The translations under genes were made by a program, and so were the position numbers. A stretch of DNA of 64,000 nucleotides, taken from Saccharothrix sp. ST-888 (GTDB lineage: Bacteria > Actinomycetota > Actinomycetes > Streptomycetales > Streptomycetaceae). The notes under the pieces are model-generated. The model did no database searches. It saw only the letters and a program-made list of their open reading frames with translations, and had not been told where the DNA came from. Shown here one piece after another: positions 26,270 to 35,668 of this stretch (within the stretch, counting starts at the first letter, position 1; every line of letters starts with the position of its first letter). The stretch lies in the NCBI RefSeq assembly GCF_000955975.1, contig NZ_JYJF01000010.1, positions 1-64,000 of the forward strand, given 5' to 3'.

Positions 26270-28369
26270 GTGAGCACCACGCCGACGAACACATTCGAGT
26301 GGACCGACCTGGACCAGCGGACGGTCGACACCGCCCGGGTCCTGGCCATGGACGCCGTCCAGAAGGTGGGCAACGGCCACCCGGGGACGGCCATGTCGCT
26401 GGCCCCCGCGGCGTACCTGATCTTCCAGCGTTTCCTGCGCCACGACCCCACCGACCCCTCCTGGGTCGGCCGCGACCGCTTCGTGCTCTCGCCCGGGCAC
26501 ACCTCGCTGACGCTGTACACCCAGCTGTACCTCTCGGGCTACGGGCTGTCGCTGGACGACCTCAAGGCCTTCCGCGTCGCGGGCAGCCGCACCCCGGGGC
26601 ACCCGGAGCACGGCCACACCGCCGGCGTCGAGACCACCACCGGCCCGCTGGGCCAGGGCATCGCCAACGCGGTGGGCATGGCGATGGCCGCCCGTTACGA
26701 GCGCGGTCTGTTCGACCCCGAGACCCCGGCGGGCGAGTCCCCGTTCGACCACACCATCTGGGCCATCGTCTCCGACGGCGACCTGGAGGAGGGCATCTCC
26801 GCCGAGGCGTCCTCGCTGGCGGGCCACCAGAAGCTGGGCAACCTGGTCGCGCTGTACGACGACAACCACATCTCGATCGAGGGCGACACCGAGACCGCCT
26901 TCTCCGAGGACGTCCTGGCCCGCTACGAGGCGTACGGCTGGCACGTCCAGCGGGTCACGCCGAAGGCCGACGGCGACATCGAAGTGCAGGCCCTGGCGAC
27001 CGCGCTGGACGCGGCCCGCGCCGAGACCGGCCGTCCCTCGATGATCGCGATGCGCACCATCATCGCCTGGCCGGCCCCGAACGCCCAGGACACCGCCAAG
27101 GCGCACGGCTCGGCACTCGGCGAGGCCGAGATCGCCGCCACCAAGAAGGTGCTGGGCTTCGACCCGCAGAAGCACTTCGAGGTCTCCGAGGCGGTCGTCA
27201 ACCACGCCCGCGAGGTGGTCCAGCGCGGCAAGGCGAAGCGCCACGAGTGGGAGAAGGGCTTCCACGCCTGGCGCGAGGCCAACCCGGAGCGCGCCGCCGA
27301 GTTCGACCGGATCACCGCCGGCGAGCTCCCCGACGGCTGGGAGAAGGCCGTCCCGGTCTTCCCGGCCGGCAAGGACGTCGCCACCCGCAAGGCCAGCGGC
27401 GACACCCTCAAGGCGCTCGGCGCGGTGATCCCGGAGCTGTGGGGCGGCTCGGCCGACCTCGCGGAGTCCAACCTCACCACCATCGACGAGGACAGCTCCT
27501 TCCTGCCCGAGGGCAACGGGCTGAAGTCCGCCAGCCCCTACGGCCGGACGATCCACTTCGGCATCCGCGAGCACGCCATGGGCTCGACCATGAACGGCAT
27601 CGCGCTGCACGGCAACACCCGGGTCTACGGCGGCACCTTCCTGGTGTTCTCCGACTACATGCGCCCGGCCGTCCGCCTCGCCTCGCTGATGAAGCTCCCG
27701 GTCACCTACGTCTGGACGCACGACTCGATCGGCCTCGGCGAGGACGGCCCGACCCACCAGCCGGTCGAGCACCTGGCCGCGCTGCGCGCCATCCCCGGCC
27801 TGTCGGTGGTCCGCCCGGCCGACGCCAACGAGACGGCGGTCGTCTGGCGCGCCATCACCGAGCGGCACGCCAGCCGCCCCGGCCCGGTCGGCCTGGCGCT
27901 CACCCGCCAGGGCGTGCCGACCTTCGACCGCGAGGTCTTCCACTCGGCCGACGGCGCCGCCAAGGGCGGTTACGTGCTGGCCGAGGCGTCCACCAGCGCC
28001 CCGCAGGTGATCCTGATCGGCACCGGCTCCGAGGTCCAGCTCGCCGTCCAGGCGCGCGAGGCCCTGGAGGCCGACGGCATCGCCACCCGCGTGGTGTCCA
28101 TGCCCTCGATCGAGTGGTTCAACGAGCAGGACCAGGCGTACCGCGACAGCGTGCTGCCGCCGAACGTCCGGGCCCGGGTCTCGGTCGAGGCCGGCATCGC
28201 CCAGGGCTGGCGCGAGCTGGTCGGCGACGCCGGACGGATCATCAGCCTGGACCACTACGGCGCCTCCGCCGACTACAAGGTGCTGTTCAACGAGTTCGGC
28301 CTGACCGCCGACGCCGTTGCCAACGCCGCCCGCGCCTCGCTCCGCACGGTCGAGGCCGTCTCCCGCTAA
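26270..28369 (+). CDS. tkt: Transketolase
   Basis: 699-aa ThDP enzyme of the non-oxidative pentose-phosphate pathway that transfers two-carbon units. Motifs are GNGHPGTAMSLAP near residue 37, the ThDP/Mg motif GDGDLEEGISAEA near residue 168, and the pyrimidine-domain segment FGIREHAMGSTMNGIALHGN near residue 430. GTG 26270 follows GAAGGAG at slightly long spacing. It is the first gene of the tkt-tal-zwf-opcA-pgl cluster. Confidence 0.96.
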   Translation: MSTTPTNTFEWTDLDQRTVDTARVLAMDAVQKVGNGHPGTAMSLAPAAYLIFQRFLRHDPTDPSWVGRDRFVLSPGHTSLTLYTQLYLSGYGLSLDDLKAFRVAGSRTPGHPEHGHTAGVETTTGPLGQGIANAVGMAMAARYERGLFDPETPAGESPFDHTIWAIVSDGDLEEGISAEASSLAGHQKLGNLVALYDDNHISIEGDTETAFSEDVLARYEAYGWHVQRVTPKADGDIEVQALATALDAARAETGRPSMIAMRTIIAWPAPNAQDTAKAHGSALGEAEIAATKKVLGFDPQKHFEVSEAVVNHAREVVQRGKAKRHEWEKGFHAWREANPERAAEFDRITAGELPDGWEKAVPVFPAGKDVATRKASGDTLKALGAVIPELWGGSADLAESNLTTIDEDSSFLPEGNGLKSASPYGRTIHFGIREHAMGSTMNGIALHGNTRVYGGTFLVFSDYMRPAVRLASLMKLPVTYVWTHDSIGLGEDGPTHQPVEHLAALRAIPGLSVVRPADANETAVVWRAITERHASRPGPVGLALTRQGVPTFDREVFHSADGAAKGGYVLAEASTSAPQVILIGTGSEVQLAVQAREALEADGIATRVVSMPSIEWFNEQDQAYRDSVLPPNVRARVSVEAGIAQGWRELVGDAGRIISLDHYGASADYKVLFNEFGLTADAVANAARASLRTVEAVSR

Positions 28370-28378
28370 GAGGCACCT

Positions 28379-28417
28379 GGGCCGGGGCAGCCGACCGCAC
28401 ATCGGGTACCCCGGCCC
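28379..28417 (+). terminator. Hairpin between tkt and tal
   Basis: 9-bp perfect stem GGGCCGGGG/CCCCGGCCC with a 21-nt loop in the 100-bp gap. It may attenuate transcription or separate the tkt message from the downstream genes. Confidence 0.45.
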
Positions 28418-28469
28418 GTCTGACCACCCCACAGCAGACGAACGAAGACGAAGAAGAGGATGAAGCACC

Positions 28470-29585
28470 ATGACTGACGCACTGAAGCGCCTCAGCGACG
28501 AAGGCGTGGCGATCTGGCTGGACGACCTCAGCCGCGACCGGCTGAACACCGGGAACCTGGCCGAACTGGTGCAGAGCAAGCACGTGGTGGGCGTCACCAC
28601 CAACCCGACCATCTTCCAGAAGGCCATCGGCGGCGGCAGCGCCGCCTACCAGGGCCAGCTGAAGGACCTGGCGGTCCGCAAGGTCACCACCGACGAGGCC
28701 GTCCGCATGATCACCACCTCGGACGTGCGCGACGCGGCCGACGTGCTGCGCCCGGTCTACGACGCCTCCAACGGCCGCGACGGCCGGGTCTCCATCGAGG
28801 TCGACCCGCGCCTGGCGCACGAGACCGAGCCGACCGTCGCCGAGGCGAAGCAGCTGTGGTGGCTGGTCGACCGTCCGAACGTGTTCATCAAGATCCCCGC
28901 CACCAAGGCCGGTCTGCCCGCCATCTCCGCCGTGCTCGCCAAGGGCATCAGCGTCAACGTCACGCTGATCTTCTCCCTGGAGCGCTACCGTGCGGTGATG
29001 GACGCCTACCTGACCGGTCTGGAGCAGGCCAAGGCCGCCGGTCTCGACCTCTCGCAGATCGAGTCGGTCGCCTCGTTCTTCGTCTCCCGCGTGGACACCG
29101 AGATCGACAAGCGCCTGGACAAGATCGGCGGCGAGGCCAAGCAGCTCCGCTCCAAGGCCGCGGTGGCCAACGCCCGCCTCGCCTACCAGGCGTACGAGGA
29201 GGTGTTCTCCAGCGACCGCTGGAAGGCCCTGGAGGCCGCCGGTGCCAAGGCGCAGCGTCCGCTGTGGGCCTCCACCGGCGTCAAGGACCCGGCCCTGCCG
29301 GACACCATGTACGTCACCGAGCTGGTCGCCCCCGGCACCGTGAACACCATGCCCGAGGCCACCCTGGACGCCACCGACGACCACGGTCAGGTCACCGGTG
29401 ACACCATCACCACCAACTACGCCGACGCCAAGGCCGTGATGGACGCCATCGCCGCCGCCGGGGTCGACTACGACGATGTCGTCCAGGTGCTGGAGGACGA
29501 GGGCGTGCAGAAGTTCGAGCAGTCCTGGAACGAGCTGCTCGACACCGTCACCGCCAGCCTGGCCGGCTTCGCCACCGAGAAGTGA
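28470..29585 (+). CDS. tal: Transaldolase
   Basis: 371 aa, the actinobacterial TalAB-type length. The Schiff-base lysine is in VFIKIPATKAGLPA near residue 141. The N-terminus has VGVTTNPTIFQKAI. Transfers dihydroxyacetone units in the pentose-phosphate pathway. The AGAGGATG stretch serves as the ribosome-binding site. It is followed 39 bp later by zwf. Confidence 0.96.
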   Translation: MTDALKRLSDEGVAIWLDDLSRDRLNTGNLAELVQSKHVVGVTTNPTIFQKAIGGGSAAYQGQLKDLAVRKVTTDEAVRMITTSDVRDAADVLRPVYDASNGRDGRVSIEVDPRLAHETEPTVAEAKQLWWLVDRPNVFIKIPATKAGLPAISAVLAKGISVNVTLIFSLERYRAVMDAYLTGLEQAKAAGLDLSQIESVASFFVSRVDTEIDKRLDKIGGEAKQLRSKAAVANARLAYQAYEEVFSSDRWKALEAAGAKAQRPLWASTGVKDPALPDTMYVTELVAPGTVNTMPEATLDATDDHGQVTGDTITTNYADAKAVMDAIAAAGVDYDDVVQVLEDEGVQKFEQSWNELLDTVTASLAGFATEK

Positions 29586-29624
29586 TCTCACCCGCTCACA
29601 TCCACCGAAAGCGGAGCCACTCCA

Positions 29625-31190
29625 GTGAGCACTGACTTCCCCGAGGTCGAGCAGGGCGAACCCCCGCTCGTGTCCTCGAACCCCCTGCGGGATCCCGCAG
29701 ACCGACGGCTCCCGCGCATCGCGGGGCCGTCGGGCCTGGTCATCTTCGGTGTCACCGGCGACCTGTCGCGCAAGAAGCTGATGCCGGCCATCTACGACCT
29801 CGCCAACCGCGGTCTGCTGCCGCCGGGCTTCTCGCTCGTCGGCTTCGCCCGCCGCGAGTGGGAGGACGAGGACTTCGCCAAGGAGGTCCACGACGCGGTC
29901 AAGCTGCACGCCCGCACTCCCTTCCGGGAGGAGGTCTGGCAGCAGCTCGCCAAGGGCATGCGCTTCATCCAGGGCAGCTTCGACGACGACGACGCCTTCG
30001 AGCACCTGCGCAAGACGATCGAGCACCTGGATGCCGCGCAGGGCACCAGCGGCAACTTCGCCTTCTACCTGTCGGTGCCGCCGAAGTCCTTCCCGATCGT
30101 GGTCCAGCAGCTCAAGAAGCACGGCCTGGCCGACCCGCCGCAGGGCTCCTGGCGCCGCGCGGTGATCGAGAAGCCGTTCGGTCACGACCTGGAGAGCGCC
30201 CAGGAGCTGAACCGGATCGTCCACGAGGTCTTCCCCCGGGACGAGGTCTTCCGGATCGACCACTACCTGGGCAAGGAGACGGTCCAGAACATCCTGGCGC
30301 TGCGGTTCGCCAACACGATGTTCGAGCCGATCTGGAACCGGTCGTACGTCGACCACGTGCAGATCACCATGGCCGAGGACATCGGCATCGGCGGCCGCGC
30401 CGGGTACTACGACGGCATCGGCGCCGCCCGGGACGTCATCCAGAACCACCTGATCCAGCTGATGGCCCTCACCGCGATCGAGGAGCCCGCGTCCTTCCAC
30501 CCGAAGGCGCTGGTCGCCGAGAAGCTCAAGGTGCTGAGCGCGGTCAAGCTCCCGACCGACCTGGGCAAGCACACCGTGCGCGGCCAGTACGCGGCCGGCT
30601 GGCAGGGCGGCGAGGAGGTGCTCGGGTACCTGGACGAGGACGGCATCGACCCCAACTCCAAGACCGACACCTACGCGGCGATCAAGCTGGAGATCAACAA
30701 CCGCCGCTGGGCCGGGGTCCCGTTCTACCTGCGCACCGGCAAGCGCCTGGGCCGCCGGGTCACCGAGATCGCGGTGGTCTTCAAGCGTGCCCCGTACCTG
30801 CCCTTCGACGCCTACGCGACCGAGGAGCTGGGGCAGAACGCGCTGGTCATCCGGGTGCAGCCGGACGAGGGCGTGACGGTGCGGTTCGGCTCCAAGGTGC
30901 CCGGCACCTCCTTCGAGGTGCGCGACGTCACCATGGACTTCCAGTACGGCGAGTCCTTCACCGAGTCCAGCCCGGAGGCGTACGAGCGGCTCATCCTGGA
31001 CGTCCTGCTCGGCGACGCCAACCTGTTCCCCCGGCACCAGGAGGTCGAGCTCTCCTGGCAGATCCTCGACCCGATCGAGAAGTACTGGGACACCCACGGC
31101 AAGCCCGCCCAGTACCCGGCCGGGACCTGGGGGCCCGCCGAGGCGGACGAGATGCTCGCACGAGACGGCAGGAGCTGGCGTCGGCCATGA
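29625..31190 (+). CDS. zwf: Glucose-6-phosphate 1-dehydrogenase
   Basis: 521 aa. The NADP site is IFGVTGDLSRKKLMPA near residue 45 and the catalytic signature is RIDHYLGKETVQN. Commits glucose-6-phosphate to the oxidative pentose-phosphate pathway and makes NADPH. GTG 29625 follows AGCGGAG. The stop overlaps the opcA start (ATGA), matching the need for OpcA as the activating partner. Confidence 0.97.
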   Translation: MSTDFPEVEQGEPPLVSSNPLRDPADRRLPRIAGPSGLVIFGVTGDLSRKKLMPAIYDLANRGLLPPGFSLVGFARREWEDEDFAKEVHDAVKLHARTPFREEVWQQLAKGMRFIQGSFDDDDAFEHLRKTIEHLDAAQGTSGNFAFYLSVPPKSFPIVVQQLKKHGLADPPQGSWRRAVIEKPFGHDLESAQELNRIVHEVFPRDEVFRIDHYLGKETVQNILALRFANTMFEPIWNRSYVDHVQITMAEDIGIGGRAGYYDGIGAARDVIQNHLIQLMALTAIEEPASFHPKALVAEKLKVLSAVKLPTDLGKHTVRGQYAAGWQGGEEVLGYLDEDGIDPNSKTDTYAAIKLEINNRRWAGVPFYLRTGKRLGRRVTEIAVVFKRAPYLPFDAYATEELGQNALVIRVQPDEGVTVRFGSKVPGTSFEVRDVTMDFQYGESFTESSPEAYERLILDVLLGDANLFPRHQEVELSWQILDPIEKYWDTHGKPAQYPAGTWGPAEADEMLARDGRSWRRP

Positions 31191-32281
31191 AGATCGACCT
31201 GACCAACACCACGTCCAGCAAGATCAACGCTTCGCTGATGGACGCCCGTCGGGCCAGCGGAGCCGGCGCCGCCGGCATGGTGCTCACCCTCGTCATCGTC
31301 ACCGACGAGGGCAGTGCCTACGACGCGCTCAAGGCCGCCAACGACGCCTCGCGCGAGCACCCGAACCGCACCCTCGCGGTGATCAAGCGCGCCGGGCGCT
31401 CGCCCCGGGCCCGGGCCGAGACCCGGCTGGACGCCGAGATCCTGGTCGGCTCGGACGCCGGTTCGGGCGAGACCGTCATCCTGCGCATGCACGGTGAACT
31501 CACCGCGCACGCCCAGTCGGTGGTGCTGCCGCTGCTGCTGCCTGACGCCCCCGTGGTGGTCTGGTGGCCGGAGAACGCACCGCAGCACCCGGCGCAGGAC
31601 CCGCTGGGCGCGCTCGCCCAGCGCCGGATCACCGACGCGGTCACCGCGGAGTCCCCGGTCGGCCAGCTCGCCCAGCGGGCCGAGAGCTACGCCCCCGGCG
31701 ACACCGACCTGGCCTGGACCCGGATCACCGGCTGGCGCTCCATGCTGGCCGCGGCCCTGGACCAGCACCCGGCGAAGATCGTCTCCGCCGTGGTCGAGGG
31801 CGAGCCCTACAACCCGAGCGTCGAGCTGCTCGGGCTGTGGCTGATGACCCGGCTGCGCGTCCCGGTCGAGCGGGTGGTCACGGCAGGGCCCGGGATCACC
31901 TCGGTCACCCTGCGCACCAAGGACGGCGCCATCGTCCTGGACCGCCCGGACGGCCTGATGGGCACGCTCTCCATGCCCGGCTCGCCCGACCGCCAGGTCG
32001 CGCTCAAGCGCCGGGAGACCTCGGAGCTGATCGCCGAGGAGCTGCGCCGCCTCGACCCGGACGACATCTACGCGACGGCCGTCCGCACCCCGGTCGACCG
32101 GCTGCAGGAGCCCGCTCCGGCGGACCCGCAGTCGGCGGACCCGCAGCCGGCCGCGAGCACGGACGGCGAGGCGGCGGACGGCGCAGCCGATCCAGCCGAT
32201 GCAGCCGATGCAGCGGCGGACGACAAGGCCGAGAAGGGCGCCGCGAAGAAGGCGGCGCCCCGGAAGCGGTCGGCATCGTGA
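31187..32281 (+). CDS. opcA: G6PDH assembly/activator protein OpcA
   Basis: 364 aa. OpcA-family blocks include SLMDARRASGAGAAGMVLTL and VVLPLLLPDAPVVVWWPENAP near residue 107. OpcA supports assembly or activity of Zwf in cyanobacteria and actinobacteria. The C-terminal 50 residues are Ala/Asp/Lys low complexity ending in a basic patch, with short direct repeats in the DNA (PADAADAAAD). It overlaps both zwf and pgl by 4 bp. Confidence 0.95.
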   Translation: MKIDLTNTTSSKINASLMDARRASGAGAAGMVLTLVIVTDEGSAYDALKAANDASREHPNRTLAVIKRAGRSPRARAETRLDAEILVGSDAGSGETVILRMHGELTAHAQSVVLPLLLPDAPVVVWWPENAPQHPAQDPLGALAQRRITDAVTAESPVGQLAQRAESYAPGDTDLAWTRITGWRSMLAAALDQHPAKIVSAVVEGEPYNPSVELLGLWLMTRLRVPVERVVTAGPGITSVTLRTKDGAIVLDRPDGLMGTLSMPGSPDRQVALKRRETSELIAEELRRLDPDDIYATAVRTPVDRLQEPAPADPQSADPQPAASTDGEAADGAADPADAADAAADDKAEKGAAKKAAPRKRSAS

Positions 32282-33063
32282 CGGCTGCCGCCACCCCGCA
32301 GCTGGTCGTCCACCGCGACAAGGAGCTGATGGCCGAGGCGACCGCCGCCCGGCTGATCACCCGGATCGTGGACGCCCAGGCCGCCCGTGGCACCGCTTCG
32401 GTGGTGCTCACGGGCGGGCGCAACGGCAACGCCCTGCTCGCCGCGATCGCCGCCTCCCCGGCGCGCGACGCGGTGGACTGGGCCAACCTGGAGCTCTGGT
32501 GGGGCGACGAGCGTTTCGTCCCCGCCGCGGACCCGGACCGGAACGCCGTCCAGGCACGGGCCGAACTGCTCGACTCCGTCCCGCTCGACCCGGCGCGGGT
32601 GCACGAGATGCCCGCCTCGGACGGGGTGGACGGCTCCGACGTGGAGGCCGCCGCCGCGCGCTACGCCCAGGAGCTGGCCCATGCGGCCGGCCCCGGTGAC
32701 CACGCCGGTGTCCCGGCCTTCGACGTGCTGCTGCTCGGCGTCGGCCCGGACACCCATGTCGCCTCGCTCTTCCCCGAGCACCCGGGCGTCCGGGAGAGCG
32801 AGCTGACCGTGATCGGCGTGCGCGGGGCGCCCAAGCCGCCGCCCACCCGGATCTCGCTCACCCTCCCGGCCATCCGGGCGGCGCGCGAGGTCTGGCTGCT
32901 GGCGGTCGGCGAGGACAAGGCCGACGCCGTCGCGATGGCGCTCTCCGGGCCCGGCGAGATCCAGGCGCCGGCCTCCGGCGCCCGCGGTCTCAGCCGCACC
33001 CTGTGGCTCCTCGACCGCACGGCGGCCGCGAAGATCCCGACCGGCCTCTACCCGCCGGCCTAG
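32278..33063 (+). CDS. pgl: 6-phosphogluconolactonase
   Basis: 261 aa. DevB/Pgl features are VLTGGRNGNALLAAI, LWWGDERFVPAADPDRN and the active-site region LLGVGPDTHVASLFPEHP, where D-T-H replaces the more common D-G-H. Hydrolyses phosphogluconolactone. GTG 32278 overlaps the opcA stop (GTGA). A strong hairpin ends the operon. The enzyme after Pgl (gluconate-6-P dehydrogenase) is not in the window. Confidence 0.95.
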   Translation: MTAAATPQLVVHRDKELMAEATAARLITRIVDAQAARGTASVVLTGGRNGNALLAAIAASPARDAVDWANLELWWGDERFVPAADPDRNAVQARAELLDSVPLDPARVHEMPASDGVDGSDVEAAAARYAQELAHAAGPGDHAGVPAFDVLLLGVGPDTHVASLFPEHPGVRESELTVIGVRGAPKPPPTRISLTLPAIRAAREVWLLAVGEDKADAVAMALSGPGEIQAPASGARGLSRTLWLLDRTAAAKIPTGLYPPA

Positions 33064-33077
33064 CCGCCGGGGGCACT

Positions 33078-33118
33078 CGGGGCTGAACAGCGGTGCCCCG
33101 CACCGCCGTTCAGCCCCG
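33078..33118 (+). terminator. Terminator of the pentose-phosphate operon
   Basis: CGGGGCTGAAC pairs with GTTCAGCCCCG (11 bp), continued after a one-base bulge on each side by GCGGTG/CACCGC. It starts 15 bp after the pgl stop. Confidence 0.85.
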
Positions 33119-33139
33119 TTCCGCCGTCCGGCGCACTGT

Positions 33140-34153
33140 CTACAGCGACCGGCGGGTACGGACCAGCAGGAACACCACCAGCGCGGCGGCCAGCACCAGG
33201 CAGATGCCGGACTCGACGCCCTGCAGCGGCCAGTAGTCCGAGGCGCGGTGCACGTCGCTGTACTCCCTGGCGTCGCCCAGGCAGGCCGCGTAGTCGGTGC
33301 TGGAGGTACAGGCGTCGATCGGCAGCCGGGTGCCGTCCGGGCGCAGGTAGCCCTGGCCGAAGCCCCACATGTCGTTGGGCAGGGCGGACTGCGGGATCAG
33401 CACGGTCTCCCCACTCCACAGGTACGGACGGACCATGGACATCCCGTACTGGAGTGCCGCGACCACCGCGAGGGTGACGCCCATCGCCGGGACCACCCGG
33501 CCCAGCAGGGCCCCGACGGTCGCGCCGACCGCCAGCGCCAGCAGCACGGTGGCGATCAGCGTCGGCCCGCCGGAGACGATGAACGCCCGGCTGGACCAGG
33601 CCACCCCGGAGACGTCGTTGGCGGAGGGCTGCCACAGCCAGCGGTAGAGCAGCACCGGCGCCGCGGAGCCGACCGCCCCGATCAGCCCGACGGTGACCAG
33701 CTTGGCGAGCGTCCAGCGGAGTCGGCCGACCGACTGGGCCAGGACCAGCCGCCAGGTGCCGCTCTCCAGCTCCCGGGCGAACAGCGGTGCCCCCACGAAG
33801 ACTCCGGCCGTCGCGGGCAGCAGCAGGAGCAGCAAGCCGATCCCCTTGAGCAGCAGACCGTAGCTCCCCCGGAAGTTCGCCACCGCCTGCTGCATGCCCG
33901 GCACCTGGCACCGGGAGTCCGCGCTGATCTCGGCGCAGCCGGCGATGTGGTTGCTGTCGATGTAGCCGACCATCTCGCTGCGCAGGAACGGGAAGGCCAC
34001 GGCGGCCACGGCGATGACGGCCAGCCAGAGGACGACCGTCAGCCGCTGCTGGCGCCACATCAGCCAGCGGAGGCTCTGCGGGCCCGACTGCGGACGGGCC
34101 GGTGGACGCGTCCCGGTGCCGGTGGCGGTGCCCGGGTGGGTGCTCATGCTCAT
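33140..34153 (-). CDS. ABC-2 type membrane protein of the GntR-ABC module
   Basis: 337 aa. About six hydrophobic segments include LTVVLWLAVIAVAAVAFPFL and the C-terminal ICLVLAAALVVFLLVRTRRSL. A large external loop lies between segments 1 and 2 (about residues 72-105) and holds two cysteines. It overlaps the ATPase stop by 4 bp. With the ATPase and the YtrA-like regulator it resembles modules induced by cell-envelope-active antibiotics, but the substrate is unknown. Confidence 0.88.
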   Translation of the reverse strand: MSMSTHPGTATGTGTRPPARPQSGPQSLRWLMWRQQRLTVVLWLAVIAVAAVAFPFLRSEMVGYIDSNHIAGCAEISADSRCQVPGMQQAVANFRGSYGLLLKGIGLLLLLLPATAGVFVGAPLFARELESGTWRLVLAQSVGRLRWTLAKLVTVGLIGAVGSAAPVLLYRWLWQPSANDVSGVAWSSRAFIVSGGPTLIATVLLALAVGATVGALLGRVVPAMGVTLAVVAALQYGMSMVRPYLWSGETVLIPQSALPNDMWGFGQGYLRPDGTRLPIDACTSSTDYAACLGDAREYSDVHRASDYWPLQGVESGICLVLAAALVVFLLVRTRRSL

Positions 34154-35103
34154 GCCGCCACCGCCGCAGCGGCCGGGCGGGCCTCGTCGGTGAGCAGGGC
34201 GGGCACGCCGGAGGCGCGCAGGTGGGCCAGCAGGAGTTCCCCCAGGGTGGGCGTCTCGGCGTGCCAGCCGCCGGGCAGCGGACCGTCCGGGCGGAGCAGT
34301 GCGGTGAGCTGGCGGCCGTTGCGGCGGGTCTCGATCACCTGGTGCGAGGCGAGTTCGGCCGGCGTCCCGTCCTCGGTGACGGCCGCGGTGACGAGCAGGT
34401 GGGCGTCGAGGAGCTCCTCGATGTCACCCGCAAGGAGGACCTTGCCGTCGGCGAGCAGGACCAGGTAGTCGCAGGCGTCCTCCAGCTCGGCGACCACGTG
34501 CGAGGACATCAGGACGGTGGTGCCGCGTTCGGCGGCCTCCGCCATCAGCAGGCCCATCAGCTCGTGGCGGGCCAGCGGGTCGAGGTCGGACATCGGTTCG
34601 TCCAGGATCAGCAGGTCGGGCTGCTTGCCGAGGGCCACGGCGAGCGAGACCCGGGTGCGCTGGCCGCCGGAGAGCGAGCCGATCCTGGCGGAGTGCGGGA
34701 AGCGGCCGCCGGCCAGCAGTGCCTCCGCCTTGGCCTGGTCCCAGCTGGGGTTGAGGTCGCGGCCCAGGCGCAGGGTCTCGGCGACGGTGAAGCCGCCGTA
34801 GAGCGGCTTGTCCTGGGCGGCGTACCCGATCCGGCCCTGGTTCTCCGGGGCGTCCAGCGGGCGGCCGAAGAGCTCGACGGTGCCCTCGGTGGGCGCCAGC
34901 AGGTGCGCGGCGATCGACATCAGGGTGCTCTTGCCGGCACCGTTCGGGCCGACCATGGCGCAGATCCGCCCGGCGGGCAGCCGGAAGGAGCAGTTGCGCA
35001 GGGCCCAGCCGCGCCGGTAGCGCTTGCCGAGGCCGTCGGCCTCCAGGGCGGTCGGCCGGGTCTCGGCGTGCTCGCCGAAGTCGCCCGAGTACAGCTCGGT
35101 CAT
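34150..35103 (-). CDS. ABC transporter ATP-binding protein
   Basis: 317 aa. Walker A is GPNGAGKSTLMS, the signature is SLSGGQRTRVSLAVAL, Walker B is LLILDEPMSDLDP, and the H-loop is SSHVVAELE. It overlaps both the GntR gene (35100-35103) and the permease gene, so the three are translated together. Confidence 0.93.
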   Translation of the reverse strand: MTELYSGDFGEHAETRPTALEADGLGKRYRRGWALRNCSFRLPAGRICAMVGPNGAGKSTLMSIAAHLLAPTEGTVELFGRPLDAPENQGRIGYAAQDKPLYGGFTVAETLRLGRDLNPSWDQAKAEALLAGGRFPHSARIGSLSGGQRTRVSLAVALGKQPDLLILDEPMSDLDPLARHELMGLLMAEAAERGTTVLMSSHVVAELEDACDYLVLLADGKVLLAGDIEELLDAHLLVTAAVTEDGTPAELASHQVIETRRNGRQLTALLRPDGPLPGGWHAETPTLGELLLAHLRASGVPALLTDEARPAAAAVAA

Positions 35104-35531
35104 AGGTTCCCCTTGTCTTTCCCGGCCGCGTCCCCTGGACCGGCCGTGAATTCCTCGTCGACCACGGCCGCGACCAGCGCGGTGACGTCGTCCCGGTCCA
35201 GCCCCGCCTGCCGGGCCCTGGCGGCCCAGGCCGCCAGTTCGGCCCGCAGCGGGGAGTCGGGAGCCGCCTCCTCGTGCGCGAGCGTGCGCAGGACGAAGGT
35301 GCCGAGACCGGGGCGGGGGGCGACGAGCCCCTCGCGTTCGAGTTCCCGGTAGGCCTTCAGCACCGTGTTCGGGTTGATGGCGGTGGCTTCCACCACCTGC
35401 TTGGCGGTCGGCAGCCGGTCCCCCGGCACCAGCAGGCCGAGCCTGAGCGCCTGCTTGGTCTGCTGCACGATCTGGAGGTAGGTGGCGACACCACTTCGCC
35501 GGTCGATGCGGAAGTCGACCACTTGCACCAC
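35100..35531 (-). CDS. GntR-family regulator, YtrA type
   Basis: 143 aa. The N-terminal GntR winged helix is at residues 10-75 (YLQIVQQTKQALRLGLLVPGDRLPTAKQVVEATAINPNTVLKAYRELEREGLV), followed by a short tail rather than a large effector domain, the hallmark of the YtrA subfamily. Genes of this type usually control the ABC genes behind them. GTG 35531 lies 5 bp from a perfect palindrome and has no Shine-Dalgarno. Confidence 0.92.
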   Translation of the reverse strand: MVQVVDFRIDRRSGVATYLQIVQQTKQALRLGLLVPGDRLPTAKQVVEATAINPNTVLKAYRELEREGLVAPRPGLGTFVLRTLAHEEAAPDSPLRAELAAWAARARQAGLDRDDVTALVAAVVDEEFTAGPGDAAGKDKGNL

Positions 35532-35536
35532 CGTTT

Positions 35537-35552
35537 CACTAATTGATTAGTG
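35537..35552 (-). promoter_or_regulatory. Operator candidate of the GntR-ABC operon
   Basis: CACTAAT-TG-ATTAGTG is a perfect 7-bp inverted repeat, AT-rich against a GC-rich background, immediately upstream of the regulator's start codon. Position and symmetry fit autoregulation. Confidence 0.65.
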
Positions 35553-35568
35553 GAATGGTGGTGCAAGA

Positions 35569-35605
35569 GAGCCCCGCTCGTCAACCGAAGCCGACGACGG
35601 GGCTC
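35569..35605 (-). terminator. Second hairpin in the rbpA-GntR gap
   Basis: GAGCCCCG/CGGGGCTC, 8-bp perfect stem. It lies beyond the main rbpA terminator on the minus strand and may be a back-up. Confidence 0.5.
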
Positions 35606-35623
35606 ATCGAGGTGAAAAAAATA

Positions 35624-35646
35624 GGGCCGGGCCAACGGCCCAGCCC
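35624..35646 (-). terminator. Intrinsic terminator of the RbpA-family gene
   Basis: A 10-bp stem (35624-35633/35637-35646, one G-U pair) is followed on the minus strand by TATTTTTTT. It has the best T-tract of any hairpin I noted here. Confidence 0.9.
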
Positions 35647-35668
35647 TGGTTACTGCGGTGACGCTCGC

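Noticed and set aside
28287..31097. Long minus-strand open frame opposite tal and zwf
   Set aside because: A shadow of well-conserved plus-strand genes; no recognisable domain and no plausible start signal.
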